The notes below the pieces were generated by a model. The model was not told where the DNA came from. It worked only from the letters and a program-made list of their open reading frames with translations, and searched no databases. The position numbers and the translations under genes are program-made. A DNA stretch of 64,000 nt from Pricia antarctica (GTDB lineage Bacteria > Bacteroidota > Bacteroidia > Flavobacteriales > Flavobacteriaceae), in NCBI GenBank assembly GCA_011050085.1, contig DRGL01000008.1:1-64000 (forward strand), written 5' to 3'. This document shows, piece by piece, positions 39,085 through 48,802 of the stretch. Position 1 is the stretch's first letter. The number at the start of each line of letters is the position of its first letter.

Positions 39085-39391
39085 ATTGAGATTGTTTAAG
39101 TAATTAGTTGTTTCAACGTTGTTATTGTCTATAAAGCTAAACAACAAATACCTATTTATTGTATATGTAGCTAGTTAAAAATTCGCCAAAGTCTTGTTAA
39201 ACACTATTTTCCGAGACGGCTAGAAATATAAAATTGGCACTTGACATCTAAATCACCAATGTTTCAATCTATTAAAAAAACAGCTAAAAATATCTATCAG
39301 TAAATGCAATCGGAAGCTTTTTACTACTTTTAAACTTGTAGGAATACCCCAATGAACTCAATCCAATCAAGAAATTGAAACCATATTCATA

Positions 39392-40663
39392 ATGACGAAC
39401 AAATTACTTTTAATCAGTGTACTCGGTTTTTTTTTGATAGGATGTGCATCGTCCAAAAAAAAGTTGTCACGTAGTACAAAGATTAGCCTATCATCCTCTT
39501 TTCATGACAACCAATTTACAGGATTTCTAATTTTCGATGGTGATGCTAACGATACCCTGTACAAATACAATAGCCAAAAGTATTTTACACCGGCTAGCAA
39601 TACCAAAATCTTTACCTTATACACGGCCCTACAATTTCTGCCCAAAAACATTCCGTCATTAAAATATCTTGTTCAAAATGATACGCTGTATGTCGAGGGC
39701 ACCGGAGACCCATCTTTTTTACATCCATTCCTAAAAGATAGTTCCGCACTCAACTTCATGCGTGGCTATACAAATATCGCCGTGCATCTCAATAATTTTA
39801 AGGAAGAAGTATTTGGCCCAGGCTGGTCATGGGGTGATTACCAATATTACTATCAGCCTGAAAAAAGTTCGTTGCCGTTGTACGGTAATGTGGTGACGCT
39901 ATCAAATTCCGATGGGGTCAATGCAGTCCCTTCCTATTTTCAGGATAAGGTGGTTGCAATAGATTATGCCAAACAACGAGAATCGGAGAAAAATATTTTT
40001 TACTTTTCGGACTCTAGAAAAGATACGGTAGAGATTCCCTATAAAACAGATTCTACTTTAACAAGACTTCTTCTGGAAGAAGTTCTGGAAAAGCCTATTA
40101 GAATAACCGACCGAATGCCTGCCGGAAAAAAGAAAGTTTTAGGTGGTCTGCCCTCCGATACGCTATATAGACGTATGATGCATGAAAGTGATAATATGAT
40201 AGCGGAACAACTTTTGATTCTGGCCTCTTCCACCATTTCCGATACCCTCAGCAGTGAGAGGGTTCGCGATTCCGTTTTAAAAAATCAATTGTCTGACCTC
40301 AAACAACCACCTCGCTGGGTAGATGGATCAGGACTTTCGAGGTATAATCTTTTCACTCCAGAATCTATCGTTCACGTCTTACACAGATTGTATAGGGAAA
40401 TTCCGAAGGAGCGTCTTTTCTCCCTATTTCCCGCGGGCGGGGTATCGGGAACACTGGAAAATTGGTATCCTGGTCAAGGCCAACCTTACATCTTCGCGAA
40501 GTCCGGAAGTTTAAGCAACAACTATTGTCTTAGTGGCTATCTAATTACAAAGTCAGGAAAGACACTGATTTTCAGCTTTATGAACAACCATTTTCGGAAT
40601 CCAACCTCTGAAGTGAAAAAAATGATGCAACATATTTTTGAGGAGATAAGGGAAAATTATTGA
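39392..40663 (+). CDS. dacB: D-alanyl-D-alanine carboxypeptidase/endopeptidase (PBP4-type, S13)
   Basis: 423 residues. The N-terminus has a lipobox (LGFFLIGCAS), so a lipoprotein. The motif SxxK reads SNTK in TPASNTKIFTLYT, SxN reads SDN in MMHESDNMIAEQLL, and KTG reads KSG in FAKSGSLSN. All three are in the expected order. The enzyme trims or opens peptidoglycan peptides. It is divergent from the small gene at 38887-39084. Confidence 0.88.
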   Translation: MTNKLLLISVLGFFLIGCASSKKKLSRSTKISLSSSFHDNQFTGFLIFDGDANDTLYKYNSQKYFTPASNTKIFTLYTALQFLPKNIPSLKYLVQNDTLYVEGTGDPSFLHPFLKDSSALNFMRGYTNIAVHLNNFKEEVFGPGWSWGDYQYYYQPEKSSLPLYGNVVTLSNSDGVNAVPSYFQDKVVAIDYAKQRESEKNIFYFSDSRKDTVEIPYKTDSTLTRLLLEEVLEKPIRITDRMPAGKKKVLGGLPSDTLYRRMMHESDNMIAEQLLILASSTISDTLSSERVRDSVLKNQLSDLKQPPRWVDGSGLSRYNLFTPESIVHVLHRLYREIPKERLFSLFPAGGVSGTLENWYPGQGQPYIFAKSGSLSNNYCLSGYLITKSGKTLIFSFMNNHFRNPTSEVKKMMQHIFEEIRENY

Positions 40664-40823
40664 TGTTCGCTGAGCAATCTACCCTTTTAAATTTTATAGA
40701 ACTGCATTCAGGTGCACAGTTCGAATAATCTACGTACACCATTGAAGTAGTACCAAATGAGCAATTGTAATTTCATTTCAACTCCGGATTCCCGGAAATA
40801 CATTAGGTAATGTAAAATGTGTT

Positions 40824-41408
40824 CTAGGTAAGGATTTTACTTATGTGTGCATACTGCAATAGTAAAATTGTTTTAACATCCTTAATTTCTCCCCTACCTA
40901 TCATCGTAAAGGCCTTTTCAAAATCAAATTCCAAGACTTCGATATTCTCTGTCTCGTCATCAATACCCCCGCCATCACTTACTCGCATGTTTTCATCATA
41001 AGCACCAATAAAGAAGTGCATAATTTCAGTGACAGCGCCCGGTGAAGTATAGCCTTCCATTACTTTTTCTACGGTATGAATTCGATAACCCGTTTCCTCC
41101 TCGGCTTCCTTTTTAATACATTTTTCAGGTTTATCACCATCGAGCAGTCCGGCACAGACTTCGATTAACATTCCGTTTTTGTTACCATTTGTATAGGTCG
41201 GCATGCGGAATTGTTGGGTAAGAATTACGGTTCGCTTCTTTTTATTATAGAGCAAAATACAAGCCCCATTGCCACGATCATAGCTTTCACGCTGCTGATT
41301 TTCCCAAGACCCATCTTCTTTTTGATACTCGTACGTGTATTTATTAAGCGTGTACCAATTGTCTGAAAGAACCTCTTTTTTAATATTTTTAATAGTGCCG
41401 TTTTTCAA
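40824..41408 (-). CDS. nudK: NUDIX hydrolase, GDP-mannose pyrophosphatase NudK type
   Basis: 194 residues. The Nudix box reads AGLLDGDKPEKCIKKEAEEETGYRI, one residue shorter than the general box at its start but as in E. coli NudK. SPGAVTEIMHFF and DGGGIDDETENIEVLEFDF are further NudK features. It hydrolyses GDP-mannose to GMP and mannose-1-phosphate. Stand-alone gene. Confidence 0.9.
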   Translation of the reverse strand: MKNGTIKNIKKEVLSDNWYTLNKYTYEYQKEDGSWENQQRESYDRGNGACILLYNKKKRTVILTQQFRMPTYTNGNKNGMLIEVCAGLLDGDKPEKCIKKEAEEETGYRIHTVEKVMEGYTSPGAVTEIMHFFIGAYDENMRVSDGGGIDDETENIEVLEFDFEKAFTMIGRGEIKDVKTILLLQYAHISKILT

Positions 41409-41609
41409 GGAATACGTTTTTGATTGCTAATAGAAATCCCCCTTAGTGGATTAACCGATTTCGTTTTGATGTAATGTTCTTTGGATGATATCACTAAGTA
41501 AAAATAATCTATTTATCCATTTTTAAAACGCGATATTATGTATTTAGATGTGCCTTTTTCGTTTTATAGTGTTATGGAAAACACTCATTAATTTAGCTAT
41601 CTACTTTAA

Positions 41610-41871
41610 ATGAAAGAAAAGGAATTATCGAAATTGACAGATCAAGAAGTATTGAAAAAGCCAAAAAAAATCAAATATTCTTCCTTGATAAACGCACTAT
41701 GTATTGGATTTTTAATAGGAATTGTAATCTATAGCGCCGCTAACAACAGTTTAGGATTTATGACATAGATTCCTCTATCTTTTGCTTTTCTATTATTTAA
41801 AAATTCAAAAGGCAAAAAGTTTTAAAGCAGTAGATGAAAGTACGGAATTTGACTTAGACAGGAATAAGTAA
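41610..41871 (+). pseudogene. Decayed small two-helix membrane protein
   Basis: ATG at 41610 opens a 52-codon frame (MKEKELSKLTDQEVLKK..., one membrane helix about 26-42) that stops at TAG (41766-41768). The same frame continues as IPLSFAFLLFKNSKGKKF before a TAA at 41823, and a +1 shift then gives 17 more codons to 41871. The reading N-terminal LTDQEV...NALCIGFLIGIVIYS...LGFxT-IPL resembles a common flavobacterial small membrane protein in which the stop position is Leu. A TTG to TAG change plus one frameshift would account for it. The 52-codon start may still be translated. Confidence 0.5.
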
Positions 41872-42477
41872 GCTTAGACCACTATTATAAGCCTCTTTTT
41901 CATTTACGAAACAAACGAAACCGGATGCTATCCGTTCTTGCTATTTCATTTCTAATAATTTAAACGCTAAATGTAAAATGTGGAAACCTAGCAAAAAAGC
42001 AAAATGACAATATAAATAGGAAGCTATAGACATAATGTAGACTTAGCTTTTCAAAATAACCTCCATGCAGTAGACATCATGAAAGTATTTTTTTGGACCC
42101 TCTATTCTATAGATTTCAATACAAAGAATTACGCTGAAACATCAGCATTGTAATTGATATTACCATATGCTTATTGAATGATTATTTAATGCTTGTCGAA
42201 TTAGGTAAAAAAAGTAGGTAATTCTAATCAGTTAAAATTCAGCTCCCTTCGCAACATTAGTTAACCTCCTTTTACATATATAAATTTTAAAAACAAAACT
42301 TTCTGATAGCAAGTACCATCTCGCTAATATGTAAAAAACTTCCCTCTTATTTTGAGAATATCTAGAATAAGTCTGCGCAAATTTTTCTTATCGTATTTTC
42401 ACTACCAATACCTTTGATGGAATTGCTTTTGAACAGCCGATTGACTATTTTTCGTCCGCTGTTTCAAAACGCTTAAA
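41872..42477. other. Intergenic stretch before the ethanolamine operon
   Basis: About 600 bp of AT-rich sequence without a convincing ORF. I looked for a cobalamin riboswitch, since the ammonia-lyase needs adenosylcobalamin, and could not recognise one. The -7 box at 42409 is the only signal. Confidence 0.5.
42409..42416 (+). promoter_or_regulatory. -7 box of the eutBC-permease operon
   Basis: TACCTTTG, 62 bp before the eutB start, with a T-rich stretch at 42382-42388 in the -33 area. Confidence 0.5.
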
Positions 42478-43848
42478 ATGCAGTATCGACACACCTTAGG
42501 AAATTTTGCCTACACCTTTCCGAATCTCAAAACGGTATTGGCAAAGGCTACCGCTGAAAAATCAGGTGACGTATTAGCAGGTATAGCGGCAGACAATGAG
42601 AAAGAACGCATTGCCGCAAAATATGTGCTTGCCGATTTGCCCTTATCCCAATTTTTGGAAGAAATGGTAATTCCATATGAAATGGATGCTGTTACCCGTC
42701 TGATTATGGACAATTGGGACGCCAAAGCATTTGAATCCATCGGCCATCATACCTTGGGCAGTTTCAGGGATTGGCTGCTTGCTTACGAGACCTCTAACGA
42801 AGAGATTAAACGTATTCGCGACGGCCTAACCCCGGAAATGATTGCCGGTCTTTGTAAATTGATGACCAATCAAGACCTTATTCTAATTGCCTCGAAAATT
42901 CAAACGATTACCGGTTTTCGGAATACTCAAGGACTAAAAGGACATTTTTCCACTAGGTTACAACCCAATAATGCCAAAGACGATGCACAGGGGATTATGG
43001 CAAGTACCTTAGACGGACTCATGTACGGTGCTGGAGATGCCGTAATCGGTATCAACCCCGTGTCCGACAACCAGCAAACGACGCGTACCCTTTTAGAGAT
43101 GTTGAACGAACTAAGGGCCAGATTCGAAATTCCTACGCAAACCTGTGTACTTTCCCATATTACCACCACGATAGCCTTGATCAATGACGGAGCACCGGTA
43201 GATCTGATTTTCCAATCCATCGGAGGTACCGAAAGCACCAATAAAAGCTTTGGCGTTGACGAAGCAATATTGGACGAAGCTTTTCAGGCCGGAACGGAAC
43301 TCGATCGAGGAACGGTAGGAAAGAACTTTATGTATTTTGAAACAGGCCAAGGAAGTGCGCATTCCGCAAACGCCCATCATGGTGTAGATCAGCAGACTTG
43401 TGAAGTAAGAGCCTACGCACTCGCCAAACAATACAAGCCACTACTGGTTAATTCGGTTGTAGGCTTTATCGGTCCTGAATATCTCTACGATGGCCGTCAA
43501 ATCATACGGGCAGGCCTCGAAGATCATTTTTGCGGAAAACTCATGGGCCTTCCAATGGGCTGCGATATCTGCTATACCAACCATGCCAACGCCGATCAAG
43601 ATGATATGGACAATTTACTTTCTCTACTCGGTCTTGCCGGTTGTAATTTCATAATGGGCGTACCTGGCGCAGATGATGTCATGCTGCACTATCAAAGTAC
43701 TTCGTTTCACGATCAACTATACATTCGTCAGCTTTTAGGGCTTAAACATGCACCTGAATTTGAAGATTGGTTACGGAAAATACATTTAATGGATGCTAAT
43801 GGTCGTATGGTGGAATCCAAGAAGGGATTTAAATTACTGCAATCATGA
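42478..43848 (+). CDS. eutB: Ethanolamine ammonia-lyase large subunit
   Basis: 456 residues, usual length. The AdoCbl-dependent enzyme splits ethanolamine into acetaldehyde and ammonia. Family blocks seen: LTPEMIAGLCKLMTNQDLI, GDAVIGINPVSDN and QGSAHSANAHHGVDQQTCE, FCGKLMGLPMGCDICYTNHA near the end. Its stop overlaps the eutC start by 4 bp, so translation is coupled. No EutA reactivase or microcompartment gene follows in this window. Confidence 0.96.
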   Translation: MQYRHTLGNFAYTFPNLKTVLAKATAEKSGDVLAGIAADNEKERIAAKYVLADLPLSQFLEEMVIPYEMDAVTRLIMDNWDAKAFESIGHHTLGSFRDWLLAYETSNEEIKRIRDGLTPEMIAGLCKLMTNQDLILIASKIQTITGFRNTQGLKGHFSTRLQPNNAKDDAQGIMASTLDGLMYGAGDAVIGINPVSDNQQTTRTLLEMLNELRARFEIPTQTCVLSHITTTIALINDGAPVDLIFQSIGGTESTNKSFGVDEAILDEAFQAGTELDRGTVGKNFMYFETGQGSAHSANAHHGVDQQTCEVRAYALAKQYKPLLVNSVVGFIGPEYLYDGRQIIRAGLEDHFCGKLMGLPMGCDICYTNHANADQDDMDNLLSLLGLAGCNFIMGVPGADDVMLHYQSTSFHDQLYIRQLLGLKHAPEFEDWLRKIHLMDANGRMVESKKGFKLLQS

Positions 43849-44600
43849 CCAAAAATTCCGCTTGGGAAAATTACCGATCGCTTACTAACGCCCGTATTGC
43901 TTTAGGAAGGGCGGGTGGTAGCCTTACCACTAGCGAAATGTTATCCTTTCGATCAGATCATGCCCTGGCTAAGGATGCGGTTTGGACCGATTTGAACATT
44001 GAAGATCTTAAAGAACAATTAGAAAGTATAGGATGCTCTACCCTATCCTTACAAAGCAAAGCCAATAATCGGGAAGTATTTATACAGCGGCCAGATTTAG
44101 GGCGAGTACTAAATCAATCGTCAATCGATTTACTGAATGCAAACAAAAAGCAGTACGACATTAGTATTTCAATAGCGGATGGATTATCCGCAATGGCCAT
44201 TCAAAAACATGCGATTAATTTCCTTGAAAGTCTCTTGCCCAAATTATCCAGCTTTAATCTTGCCCCTATAAGCATCATAAATCAAGGTCGGGTAGCCATT
44301 AGCGATTCCGTGGGACAACTATTAAAGAGTAAAATTGCTATAATTTTGATCGGAGAACGCCCTGGCCTCACATCTCCTTACAGCATGGGAATTTATTTTA
44401 CCTATGGACCAAAAATCGGGAATACGGACGAAAAAAGAAATTGTATTTCCAATATCAGAAAAGAAGGGCTTAGCTATGAATATGCTGCCCAAAAGCTGGT
44501 TTTTTTACTTACGGAGTCCCTACGAAACAAACTTTCGGGGGTTGATTTGAAGGATACTTTTGATAACCGACTTCTAAAAGATGAATCAACAGAAAACTGA
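43845..44600 (+). CDS. eutC: Ethanolamine ammonia-lyase small subunit
   Basis: 251 residues. Motifs IADGLSAMAIQKHA, IISDSVGQLLK-like segment and GERPGLTSPYSMGIYFTYGP are characteristic of EutC, which binds the cobalamin cofactor with EutB. It overlaps eutB by 4 bp and the permease by 20 bp, a tight operon. Confidence 0.95.
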   Translation: MTKNSAWENYRSLTNARIALGRAGGSLTTSEMLSFRSDHALAKDAVWTDLNIEDLKEQLESIGCSTLSLQSKANNREVFIQRPDLGRVLNQSSIDLLNANKKQYDISISIADGLSAMAIQKHAINFLESLLPKLSSFNLAPISIINQGRVAISDSVGQLLKSKIAIILIGERPGLTSPYSMGIYFTYGPKIGNTDEKRNCISNIRKEGLSYEYAAQKLVFLLTESLRNKLSGVDLKDTFDNRLLKDESTEN

Positions 44601-45888
44601 ATTAAAAAAAACACTGGGCCCATTCATGCTATGGGGTTTGGGCGTCGGATATGTAATTTCCGGAATGTATTTTGGATGGAACCTAGGCTTGGCGCAGGGC
44701 GGCACTCTGGGTCTTGCGGTCGCTACCTTTTTTATCATTATCATGTACGTAACGTTCACCTTTAGCTATACCGAAATGGCCTGTGCCATTCCCAAAGCCG
44801 GTGGTGCCTTCGATTACTCCCGTATCGGATTGGGAAAACACTGGGGCTATTTGGCCGGTATGGCCCAAAGTATCGAGTTTATTTTTGCCCCGCCAGCCAT
44901 CGCCGCTGCCATTGGCGCCTATTTAAACGCCTTTCTTCCGGAAGTCGATGTGCTTACCATAGCCATCGTCGCCTATGTGATTTTTACCGGACTCAATGTG
45001 GTAGGCGTAAAATCAGCGGCCTATTTTGAATTGTTCGTAACCATTCTGGCCGTAGTGGAACTTTTGATTTTTTCAGGCGTCAGTTATACGGATTTTGAAT
45101 TTGTTAATCTAACCAAGAATGCATTGCCCAATGGATGGGGCGGTGCTTTTGCGGCCATTCCGTTCGCGATTTGGTTCTTTTTAGCCATCGAAGGGGTAGC
45201 CAATGTTGCAGAAGAGGCAAAAAACCCGCAACGTTCGATTTTAATAGGTTTTGGTTCCGCCATTTTTACCCTAGTGCTACTATGCTTACTGACCTTTACT
45301 TCCGCGATTGGTGTAGACGGTTGGGAATCTATCGTATACGCTAGCCCAGGAGCAGAACCTTCAGATTCTCCCCTACCTCTGGCATTATCCCATGTTGTGG
45401 GGGATAATAACACCTTATATCATCTCTTGATTACTATTGGCCTATTTGGCCTTATAGCTTCCTTTAATGGAATTATTTTGGCCGCTGGACGTTCAACCTT
45501 GGAATTAGGTCGTGAGCGGTACGTTCCGCCCATCGTTGGAATAGTCAACGCCAAGACTAAAACACCAATAAACGCACTAGTAGTCAATATGTTGATTGGT
45601 ATTATTGCCTTGATGACGGGGAAAACCGGAGAAATTATTACCATTGCCTGTTTTGGCGCCTTGACCCTCTATATTGTTTCGATGGTTGCCTTCTTTGCAT
45701 TGCGCAAAAATCATAATGATATTGAGCGACCTTTTTTAGTACCTATGTATCCCTATTTCCCAACGATTGCATTGGTCATAGCGGTTATAGCCATGGTGGC
45801 CATGAGTATCTATAACATACAATTGATGTTTATTTACTGGGGTATTGTACTATTAGGATACCTCGTTTTTCGTTGGTATCAGGGTTGA
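44581..45888 (+). CDS. Ethanolamine permease (APC family)
   Basis: 435 residues with about 12 membrane helices. N-terminal LGPFMLWGLGVGYVISGMYFGWNLG matches the APC-type ethanolamine permease. It is the uptake step for the lyase encoded just upstream, with a 20-bp overlap to eutC. The symbol is left blank because eutH and eat/eutP names are used for different transporters. Confidence 0.9.
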   Translation: MNQQKTELKKTLGPFMLWGLGVGYVISGMYFGWNLGLAQGGTLGLAVATFFIIIMYVTFTFSYTEMACAIPKAGGAFDYSRIGLGKHWGYLAGMAQSIEFIFAPPAIAAAIGAYLNAFLPEVDVLTIAIVAYVIFTGLNVVGVKSAAYFELFVTILAVVELLIFSGVSYTDFEFVNLTKNALPNGWGGAFAAIPFAIWFFLAIEGVANVAEEAKNPQRSILIGFGSAIFTLVLLCLLTFTSAIGVDGWESIVYASPGAEPSDSPLPLALSHVVGDNNTLYHLLITIGLFGLIASFNGIILAAGRSTLELGRERYVPPIVGIVNAKTKTPINALVVNMLIGIIALMTGKTGEIITIACFGALTLYIVSMVAFFALRKNHNDIERPFLVPMYPYFPTIALVIAVIAMVAMSIYNIQLMFIYWGIVLLGYLVFRWYQG

Positions 45889-46026
45889 GCAACTATAAAA
45901 ATTGATAGATACACTAAGAATACGCACGAATACTTTATAAGAATTTAGCCATGCGCTTTTACAAATTATAAACTACCATACTTAGCATTAAATATTTTGG
46001 AACCCTAAACTCAAAAGTATCATCCA

Positions 46027-47580
46027 ATGAAAAAAATCCTATTCCTAACAACACTACTATTTCTTACGAACGCCATAGTATACTCTCAATCGAAACCCTT
46101 ACCCCGCATTGCCATTGCAGGGCTTGGCATCGAATCGAGCACATTTTCACCTGCCCAAACCAATGAAGAGGCCTTCCACGCCAAAATTGGGGATTCTATA
46201 TTTCAACGATATCCCTTTATGGCATCCGGTTCCAGTGAAAGAAATCGAGCGGAATGGGTGCCGATTTTAGTGGGGAAAGCACTGCCGGGAGGTATCGTAA
46301 CTCGTGAAGCCTATGAATCGCTCACTACTAAAATTTTGAAAATGCTGGAGAACGAGGGTCCGTATGAAGGCCTATTCTATGACATTCACGGTGCTATGAG
46401 TGTAGTAGGAGTTGATGACCCGGAGGGAGACCTGCTAGAGCGCATTAGGGAAGTCGTTGGCACCGAAACACTAATATCTACTTCGATGGATTTGCACGGT
46501 AATGTATCCGAACGTTTGGCGCAACACTCAGATCTTATTACCTGCTATCGCATGGCGCCACACGAAGACGCTATCGAGTCAAAACAGCGAGCCGTCAACA
46601 ATCTGTTAGATCGGCTCGAAAGCGGAAAAGGCAAACCAAAGTACAAGGCATATGTGTCCGTACCCATTCTACTACCAGGCGAAATGACTAGTACGCGTAT
46701 CGAACCCGGAAAAAGTCTGTATGCCAAAGTGCCTAAGGTGGCCGACCAAGAAGGTGTCATCGATGCGGCTATTTGGATAGGTTATGCATGGGCCGATGAG
46801 CCTCGTAACCACGCGGTCGTCATGGTCACCGGAGATGACGAGGAAAAGGTTAAAGAAGGCGCGGAATCATTGGCACAAAGCTTTTGGGACGTTCGAAACG
46901 AATTTGAGTTCGTCGCTCCCGTGGCTCCGCTTGAAGAAAGTTTAAAAAAAGCACTTGCCAGCGATAAGAAACCGTTTATGATTAGCGATATGGGTGACAA
47001 TCCGACCGCGGGCGGTGCGGGTGATGTAACCTGGACTTTGGAAAAAATTCTAGAAATGCCGGAATTTAAGATAGAAGACGGTAAAACACTTATTTATGCT
47101 TCCCTTCCAGGGCCGAAACTTATCGAAGAGGCCATAAAAGTTGGGGTTGGTGGAACAGTTGATGCTTATGTCGGTGCCAGCGTAGATGACCGTTTCGCAC
47201 CACCGATTAAATTGGCAGGTACGGTTACCGCTATCAAACAGGGTGATGTCGACGCTGAAACGGAAGTTGTGGTCAAGGTCGGAACCGTCTCTGTAATAGT
47301 CACCAAAAAACGAAAACCCTATCACCTTAAACAAGATTTTACCGATTTAGGACTGAATCCGCTTGAAACCGATATTGTGGTAGTCAAAATTGGCTATCTC
47401 GTTCCAGAGCTATACGACATGCGCGCTGATTGGATTATGGCATTGACCCCAGGTGGGGTTGACCAAGATTTGCAGAGGCTTGGCTACAAACGTATTGAAA
47501 GACCCATGTTTCCTTTGGATAAAGATATGAAGCAACCCGATCTCAGTGCCAAACTAATCATGGCTTCCGATAAACTTTAA
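46027..47580 (+). CDS. M81 family metallopeptidase (MlrC-like), exported
   Basis: 517 residues with a signal peptide (MKKILFLTTLLFLTNAIVYSQ). Motifs fit the microcystinase C (MlrC) family: N-terminal GLGIESSTFSP, STSMDLHGNVSE, DEPRNHAVVMV and DMGDNPTAGGAGDVTW carry metal-binding His/Asp. In the first cited family member the enzyme cleaves small cyclic-peptide-derived products. Here substrate is unknown. Located 138 bp after the permease, it might be read as part of the same region. It overlaps the convergent response regulator by 4 bp. Confidence 0.88.
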   Translation: MKKILFLTTLLFLTNAIVYSQSKPLPRIAIAGLGIESSTFSPAQTNEEAFHAKIGDSIFQRYPFMASGSSERNRAEWVPILVGKALPGGIVTREAYESLTTKILKMLENEGPYEGLFYDIHGAMSVVGVDDPEGDLLERIREVVGTETLISTSMDLHGNVSERLAQHSDLITCYRMAPHEDAIESKQRAVNNLLDRLESGKGKPKYKAYVSVPILLPGEMTSTRIEPGKSLYAKVPKVADQEGVIDAAIWIGYAWADEPRNHAVVMVTGDDEEKVKEGAESLAQSFWDVRNEFEFVAPVAPLEESLKKALASDKKPFMISDMGDNPTAGGAGDVTWTLEKILEMPEFKIEDGKTLIYASLPGPKLIEEAIKVGVGGTVDAYVGASVDDRFAPPIKLAGTVTAIKQGDVDAETEVVVKVGTVSVIVTKKRKPYHLKQDFTDLGLNPLETDIVVVKIGYLVPELYDMRADWIMALTPGGVDQDLQRLGYKRIERPMFPLDKDMKQPDLSAKLIMASDKL

Positions 47581-47993
47581 GAATTAATCGCTAACAGGGT
47601 CCTTTCCATATCAATTCGAGACAGGGGCTTGTTATAATGACCTAATATGGCTTTGTGGGCTTCTGCCTGTTGACGGTCTTTGCTGTTTGAAAAAGCGGAT
47701 AGCACGTAAACATCCGACTTTTTATTAATCCCTGAAATTTCGGAGAGTTTTTCCAGGAATTGCCAACCATTCATTCCTGGCATGATCAAATCCAAAAAGA
47801 TAATGTCGGGTAGTTCTCGATTTTGAGCCGCTTTTTCCCGATAGTAATGCAAGGCAGTTTCTGCCGTATCAAAATCTTGGACCTTTGCATTTCGATTAGA
47901 CTGCTCTATACAATAATGCGTTGCGAATAATGATACCATATCATCATCGATGATCCATATAACTAATGGTGAATCAATACCTTGTTCTGTCAA
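47577..47993 (-). CDS. CheY-like single-domain response regulator
   Basis: 138 residues, receiver domain only. Phospho-acceptor Asp in IIFLDLIMPGMNGW (about residue 61), acidic pair in WIIDDD near the N-terminus, and Lys in HYNKPLS. Flavobacterial proteins of this kind act in phosphorelays whose kinase is not in this window. The last 4 bp overlap the convergent M81 gene. Confidence 0.9.
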   Translation of the reverse strand: MTEQGIDSPLVIWIIDDDMVSLFATHYCIEQSNRNAKVQDFDTAETALHYYREKAAQNRELPDIIFLDLIMPGMNGWQFLEKLSEISGINKKSDVYVLSAFSNSKDRQQAEAHKAILGHYNKPLSRIDMERTLLAINS

Positions 47994-48088
47994 TGTTGGT
48001 GGTTAATGGTTAGTTAGGTTACCCATTCAAAATGGAAGATTTCATATCATATCTATTCAATTAACGTTTGAATTTTTATTTAATTGTA

Positions 48089-48742
48089 TTAGACTGTAAC
48101 CGCCTTATTCAAATACCGACGAAAAGGAAGAATCTCTTGGTAAACCGCGATAACTTTATCTTGAAAGTCATCTTTCATTACCTCCTTTTGCGTTACGGGA
48201 TGCGTCACTGCGAAACTCTTGTGATTCAAAAGTTCAATGTGCTTATGGTCGGAAGAATAACCCTTGGGCGATGTTTTTAAGGGGTCATCGTCAATAAGGC
48301 CTCCAAACATATCCTTGAAGGATTTTTTGTTAAGTATTTTTTGGAATTCATCACCGTTATAATCGATAGCATCACGAACGCTTTTCAACACTTTGGTACC
48401 CGGATGCCAATACCCCCCACCCAAGAAAGATTCAGTAGTACCTATATGGATGTAGAAGTCCCCTGATTTATTCGGATTATCAAGACCGGCCCCAAAATGA
48501 TTTTTATAGGTAGGTTTGTTGGGGTGGTACATTAAATTATTATTAATGCGATTGAGCGCCTTCTTACCAGGTTTCTGTGTAAAATTCTTATCGATTTTCT
48601 GCAGCTTACCACTTAATTCTTCGATCCAGGACGCAAACCAATCGCGGTTTTCGTGATATCTTTTCCGGTTTTCATCCATCCAATCTTTAGAATTGTGCTT
48701 TTCAAGATCACGAAGAAAATCATATAATGTACTAAAGCTCAT
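48089..48742 (-). CDS. DUF2461 domain-containing protein
   Basis: 217 residues, cytoplasmic. N-terminal LRDLEKHNSKDWMDENRKRYHENRDWF and the later FYIHIGTTESFLGGGYWHP are the DUF2461 signatures. Function unknown. It stands between the response regulator and the TIGR00266 gene on the same strand. Confidence 0.92.
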   Translation of the reverse strand: MSFSTLYDFLRDLEKHNSKDWMDENRKRYHENRDWFASWIEELSGKLQKIDKNFTQKPGKKALNRINNNLMYHPNKPTYKNHFGAGLDNPNKSGDFYIHIGTTESFLGGGYWHPGTKVLKSVRDAIDYNGDEFQKILNKKSFKDMFGGLIDDDPLKTSPKGYSSDHKHIELLNHKSFAVTHPVTQKEVMKDDFQDKVIAVYQEILPFRRYLNKAVTV

Positions 48743-48802
48743 TGGTAAAGAAATTTTTAAATGCTAATTATTACGAGCAGTTAATCAATTTTTGCACATC
48801 GA

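Noticed and set aside
41872-42477. Cobalamin riboswitch before eutB
   Set aside because: No recognisable B12-box sequence or fold could be seen by eye.
42927-43431. Two long minus-strand ORFs within eutB
   Set aside because: eutB is plainly the coding strand, with family motifs across the region; these are shadow frames.
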